The notes under the pieces are model-generated. The model worked only from the letters and a program-made list of their open reading frames with translations. It was not told the origin of the DNA and made no database searches. A stretch of 8,264 nucleotides of DNA. Source: Lentzea sp. Its GTDB lineage: Bacteria > Actinomycetota > Actinomycetes > Mycobacteriales > Pseudonocardiaceae. Positions 5,901 through 8,264 of the stretch are shown piece after piece. The stretch's first letter is position 1. The number at the start of each line of letters is the position of its first letter. The translations under genes were made by a program, and so were the position numbers. The stretch spans positions 1-8,264 of the forward strand of contig JASLAV010000708.1 in the NCBI GenBank assembly GCA_030146905.1, read 5' to 3'.

Positions 5901-8264
5901 CGCGCACGCATCCACCGGCGCACGCACGAGATGAGGTCGTCGGCGTCGACGGGCTTGGTGACGTAGTCGTTGGCTCCCGACGCGATGCTCTTGTCGCGGT
6001 CGCCCGGCATCGCCTTCGCGGTCACGGCGATGATCGGCAGGTCGGCGTGGTCCGGCATGGCGCGGATGGCCGACGTGGCGGCGTAGCCGTCCATCTCGGG
6101 CATCATCACGTCCATCAGGATCAGGTCGATCTCCGGGTGGCTCAGCAGTGAGTCGATGCCCTCCCTGCCGTTCTCCGCGTGCAGCACGCGCACGCCGTGC
6201 AGTTCCAGGATGCTGCTGAGCGCGAAGAGGTTGCGAGCGTCGTCGTCGACGATCAGGATCGTCCTGCCGCCCAGCTGACCGTTCGCCCGGTGCGTCACCG
6301 GTTGCCACGGCTGCTCGGGGCGGACCAGCGGCAGCACGTCCTCGGGGTCGTCGGCGTTGAGGTGCAACGCGATCCGCTCCCGCAGCTCGTCCAGACTGGA
6401 CAGCAGCTCCAGCGGCCGCGTGCTGCTGCGCGCCTGCAGCTGCTGTTCGTACTGCGGAGGCAACCTGCGGTTGTTGTGCGCCAGCACCGGGATCGTGCGT
6501 GCGGCGGCGTCACCGTCGAGCGCCTCCAGGAACCGCAGCGCCGCACCGTCGGGCATGTCCAGCTCCAGCACCACGCAGTGGAACGGCTCAGCCGCGAGTG
6601 CACCGGCCGCCTCGTCCTTGCCGACGACGGTGACCACCTCGACCGGGCCGCGGGGGTCACCGCTCGCCGAGAGGTCGGTGACGGCGCTCTGCGCGACGAG
6701 CGAGAGCAGGCCCTGCGGTCGTTCCTCGATCACGAGCAACCTGCGCTTGTGCTCCGGCACCACCCGTGCGACCTCGGCCGGCGCGGCCGGCGCGGTCTGG
6801 GCGGGGCCGTCCTGGGCGGGTTCCGGGAAACCGGCGCGTCGCACCGGCAGGTAGAGGGTGAAGGTGCTGCCCTTGCCGACCGTGCTCTCCGCGGTGATCG
6901 AGCCGCCGAGCAGGTAGGCGATCTCGCGGCTGATCGACAGGCCGAGCCCGGTACCGCCGTACTTGCGGCTGGTGGTCCCGTCGGCCTGCTGGAACGCACC
7001 GAAGATCGACTCCAGCTGGTGCTCGGCGATGCCGATGCCGGTGTCGCTGACCCTGAACATGATCGCCGGGCCGTGCTCGCGCACCGCGGGCGGCAGCTCC
7101 TGGGGGTCGGCGAGCTCGATGCGCAGCTCGACCCCACCGGTCTCGGTGAACTTCACGGCGTTGGAGAGCAGGTTGCGCAGCACCTGCTGCAGGCGCGAGT
7201 CGTCGGTGACGAGCTCCGGTGGCGTGCCCGGCGAGGTGGTGAGCTGGAAGCTCAGGCCCTTCTGCGACGTGAGCGGCCGGAACGTCACCTCGACGTAGTC
7301 CAGCAACTGCCGCAGCGACACCCGCTCGGGCGTGATGTCCATCTTGCCGGCCTCGATCTTGGACAGGTCGAGGATGTCGTTGATCAGTCCGAGCAGGTCG
7401 GACCCGGCGGAGTGGATGATGCCCGCGTACTCGACCTGCTTCGAGGTGAGGTTGCGGCTGGGGTTCTGGGCGAGCAGCTGGGCGAGGATCAGCAGGCTGT
7501 TGAGCGGGGTGCGCAGCTCGTGGCTCATGTTGGCCAGGAACTCCGACTTGTACTTGGACGCGAGGGCGAGCTCCCGCGCACGCGTCTCCAGCTCCTGCCG
7601 CGCCTGCTCGATCTCGAGGTTCTTCGCCTCGATGTCGCGGTTCTGCGTCGCCAGCAGCGCCGCCTTCTCCTCCAGCTCGGCGTTGGAGCGCTGCAGTTCC
7701 TCCTGGCGCACCTGCAGCTCACCGGAACGCGACTGCAACTCGCCCGCGAGCCGCTGCGACTCGGCGAGCAGCTCGTCGGTGCGGGCGTTGGCGATGATGT
7801 TGTTGACGTTGACGCCGACGGTTTCCATCAGCTGTTCGAGGAAGTCGCGGTGGATGTCGGTGAAGTGGTGCACCGACGCCAGCTCGATCACGCCGAGGAC
7901 CTGGTCCTCCACCACGATCGGCAGCACCAGCAGGTTGACCGGCGCGGTGCGGCCGAGCCCTGAGCTGATCGCCACGTAGTCCGCGGGCATCTCGTCCACC
8001 GCGATGGTGCGGCGGCTGCGCGCGGCCTGGCCGACGAGCGACTGCCCGAACCGGAACCGGGTCGGCTGCGAGTCGCCGGAACGGCCGTAGGAGCTGATCA
8101 GCCGCAGTTCCTGGCGGTCCTCGGCGTCGTCGGCCAGGTAGAACGCACCGAACTGGGCCGACACCAGCGGGGTCAGCTCGTCCATGACCAGCTCGGCGAC
8201 GACGGCGAGGTCGCGGCGGCCCTGCATGAGCCCGGAGATGCGGGCCAGGTTGGACTTCAGCCAG
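5897..8264 (-). CDS. Hybrid sensor histidine kinase, C-terminal 788 aa (N-terminus beyond the window)
   Basis: The frame is open through base 8264: WLKSNLARISGL precedes MQGRRDLAVV, and this WLK(T/S)NLA...QGRRDL stretch is typical of the exit from a HAMP domain into GAF in large actinobacterial HAMP-array kinases, so the ATG at 8227 is internal. Counting from Met8227: GAF about 2-148; long coiled coil about 150-225; HisKA with phosphoacceptor His236 in SHELRTPLNS; HATPase with N-box NLLSNAVKF (352-360), DTGIGIA (395-401), FGAFQQ (409-414) and GGTGLGLS (424-431); a Pro/Ala linker; receiver-like domain about 495-625; canonical receiver about 654-774 with DDD (661-663), phosphoacceptor Asp706 in LILMDVMMPEMDGY and Lys758 in YVTKP. 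The first receiver is degenerate: LVIEERP replaces the Asp pair, CVVLELDMPD has Glu555 at the phospho-Asp position and the conserved Lys is absent. No membrane segment is in the visible part. It probably autophosphorylates and passes phosphate to its own receiver; the output is likely tied to the coupled phosphatase. Confidence 0.94.
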   Translation of the reverse strand, partial: WLKSNLARISGLMQGRRDLAVVAELVMDELTPLVSAQFGAFYLADDAEDRQELRLISSYGRSGDSQPTRFRFGQSLVGQAARSRRTIAVDEMPADYVAISSGLGRTAPVNLLVLPIVVEDQVLGVIELASVHHFTDIHRDFLEQLMETVGVNVNNIIANARTDELLAESQRLAGELQSRSGELQVRQEELQRSNAELEEKAALLATQNRDIEAKNLEIEQARQELETRARELALASKYKSEFLANMSHELRTPLNSLLILAQLLAQNPSRNLTSKQVEYAGIIHSAGSDLLGLINDILDLSKIEAGKMDITPERVSLRQLLDYVEVTFRPLTSQKGLSFQLTTSPGTPPELVTDDSRLQQVLRNLLSNAVKFTETGGVELRIELADPQELPPAVREHGPAIMFRVSDTGIGIAEHQLESIFGAFQQADGTTSRKYGGTGLGLSISREIAYLLGGSITAESTVGKGSTFTLYLPVRRAGFPEPAQDGPAQTAPAAPAEVARVVPEHKRRLLVIEERPQGLLSLVAQSAVTDLSASGDPRGPVEVVTVVGKDEAAGALAAEPFHCVVLELDMPDGAALRFLEALDGDAAARTIPVLAHNNRRLPPQYEQQLQARSSTRPLELLSSLDELRERIALHLNADDPEDVLPLVRPEQPWQPVTHRANGQLGGRTILIVDDDARNLFALSSILELHGVRVLHAENGREGIDSLLSHPEIDLILMDVMMPEMDGYAATSAIRAMPDHADLPIIAVTAKAMPGDRDKSIASGANDYVTKPVDADDLISCVRRWMRAR

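Noticed and set aside
5890..5910. Programmed -1 frameshift fusing kinase and phosphatase
   Set aside because: The relative frame would fit, but no slippery heptamer of X-XXY-YYZ form lies at the overlap. Start-stop coupling explains it more simply.
4482..5966. Long plus-strand open frame opposite the phosphatase
   Set aside because: Antisense shadow of a GC-rich gene. It is full of Arg/Gly/His with no recognisable domain, while the minus strand has complete, ordered domains.
5901..6308. N-terminal extension of the phosphatase by about 136 codons upstream of the GTG at 5900
   Set aside because: The extra codons overlap the kinase receiver in another frame, read as Arg/Gly/Asp-rich low-complexity sequence and match no domain. 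The GTGA overlap gives a natural start.
6179..7963. Long plus-strand open frame of about 594 codons opposite the kinase
   Set aside because: Leu/Arg/Gln/Asp-rich antisense of the kinase coiled coil and HATPase; no motif, and the opposite strand is unambiguous.

Overview
The window comes from a high-GC actinomycete, most likely Pseudonocardiales-like (Lentzea, Saccharothrix, Amycolatopsis or a relative). Signs of this are GC-biased third codon positions, GTG starts, strong purine-rich Shine-Dalgarno sites, and families typical of these genomes: a HAMP/GAF hybrid histidine kinase, an ANTAR/SpoIIE phosphatase and a secreted S1 protease. The genus is an inference; no rRNA or other marker gene is present. 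I see no CRISPR array, tRNA, rRNA, transposase or phage gene.

Layout. (1) 1-822: a divergent pair. The 5' end of a probable SAM-dependent methyltransferase gene (minus, cut by the window edge) faces a TetR-family regulator (plus, 220-822). The 85 bp between them holds two near-identical 16-bp palindromes 32 bp apart, which are very good candidate TetR operators. The tetR transcript looks leaderless. (2) 823-1167: a non-coding stretch of lower GC that forms the leader of the next gene. (3) 1168-2163: a secreted chymotrypsin-fold (S1) serine protease with signal peptide, propeptide and intact His-Asp-Ser triad. It converges on 2235-2801 (minus), a small putative lipoprotein of unknown function, and a two-way hairpin terminator lies between them. 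(4) 2908-3546 (minus): a short-chain dehydrogenase/reductase (SDR) pseudogene. It lacks the catalytic Tyr/Lys segment, has an in-frame TAG and has lost its C-terminus. A short stretch that looks like an SDR C-terminus lies next to its start on the opposite strand. (5) 3624-8264 (minus): a two-gene signalling operon. A hybrid histidine kinase (N-terminus beyond the window; GAF, coiled coil, HisKA, HATPase, degenerate receiver, canonical receiver) overlaps by 4 bp an ANTAR-GAF-PAS-PAS-SpoIIE/PP2C phosphatase.

How the genes work together. The kinase-phosphatase pair is the clearest functional unit. A sensory kinase ending in a receiver is translationally coupled to a multi-sensor phosphatase of the type that dephosphorylates anti-anti-sigma (STAS) proteins, so the operon probably feeds a partner-switching stress or sigma-factor pathway. 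No STAS protein or anti-sigma kinase is in view. The TetR regulator probably represses both itself and the divergent methyltransferase. The protease and lipoprotein are both predicted to be exported; any link between them is only suggested by position. The SDR locus appears to be decaying.

The points most worth a second look are the split REC|ANTAR arrangement in the signalling operon, the Asp-to-Glu pseudo-receiver, the SDR remnant pair on opposite strands, and the paired operators. I did not find a clearly new defence or mobile system.
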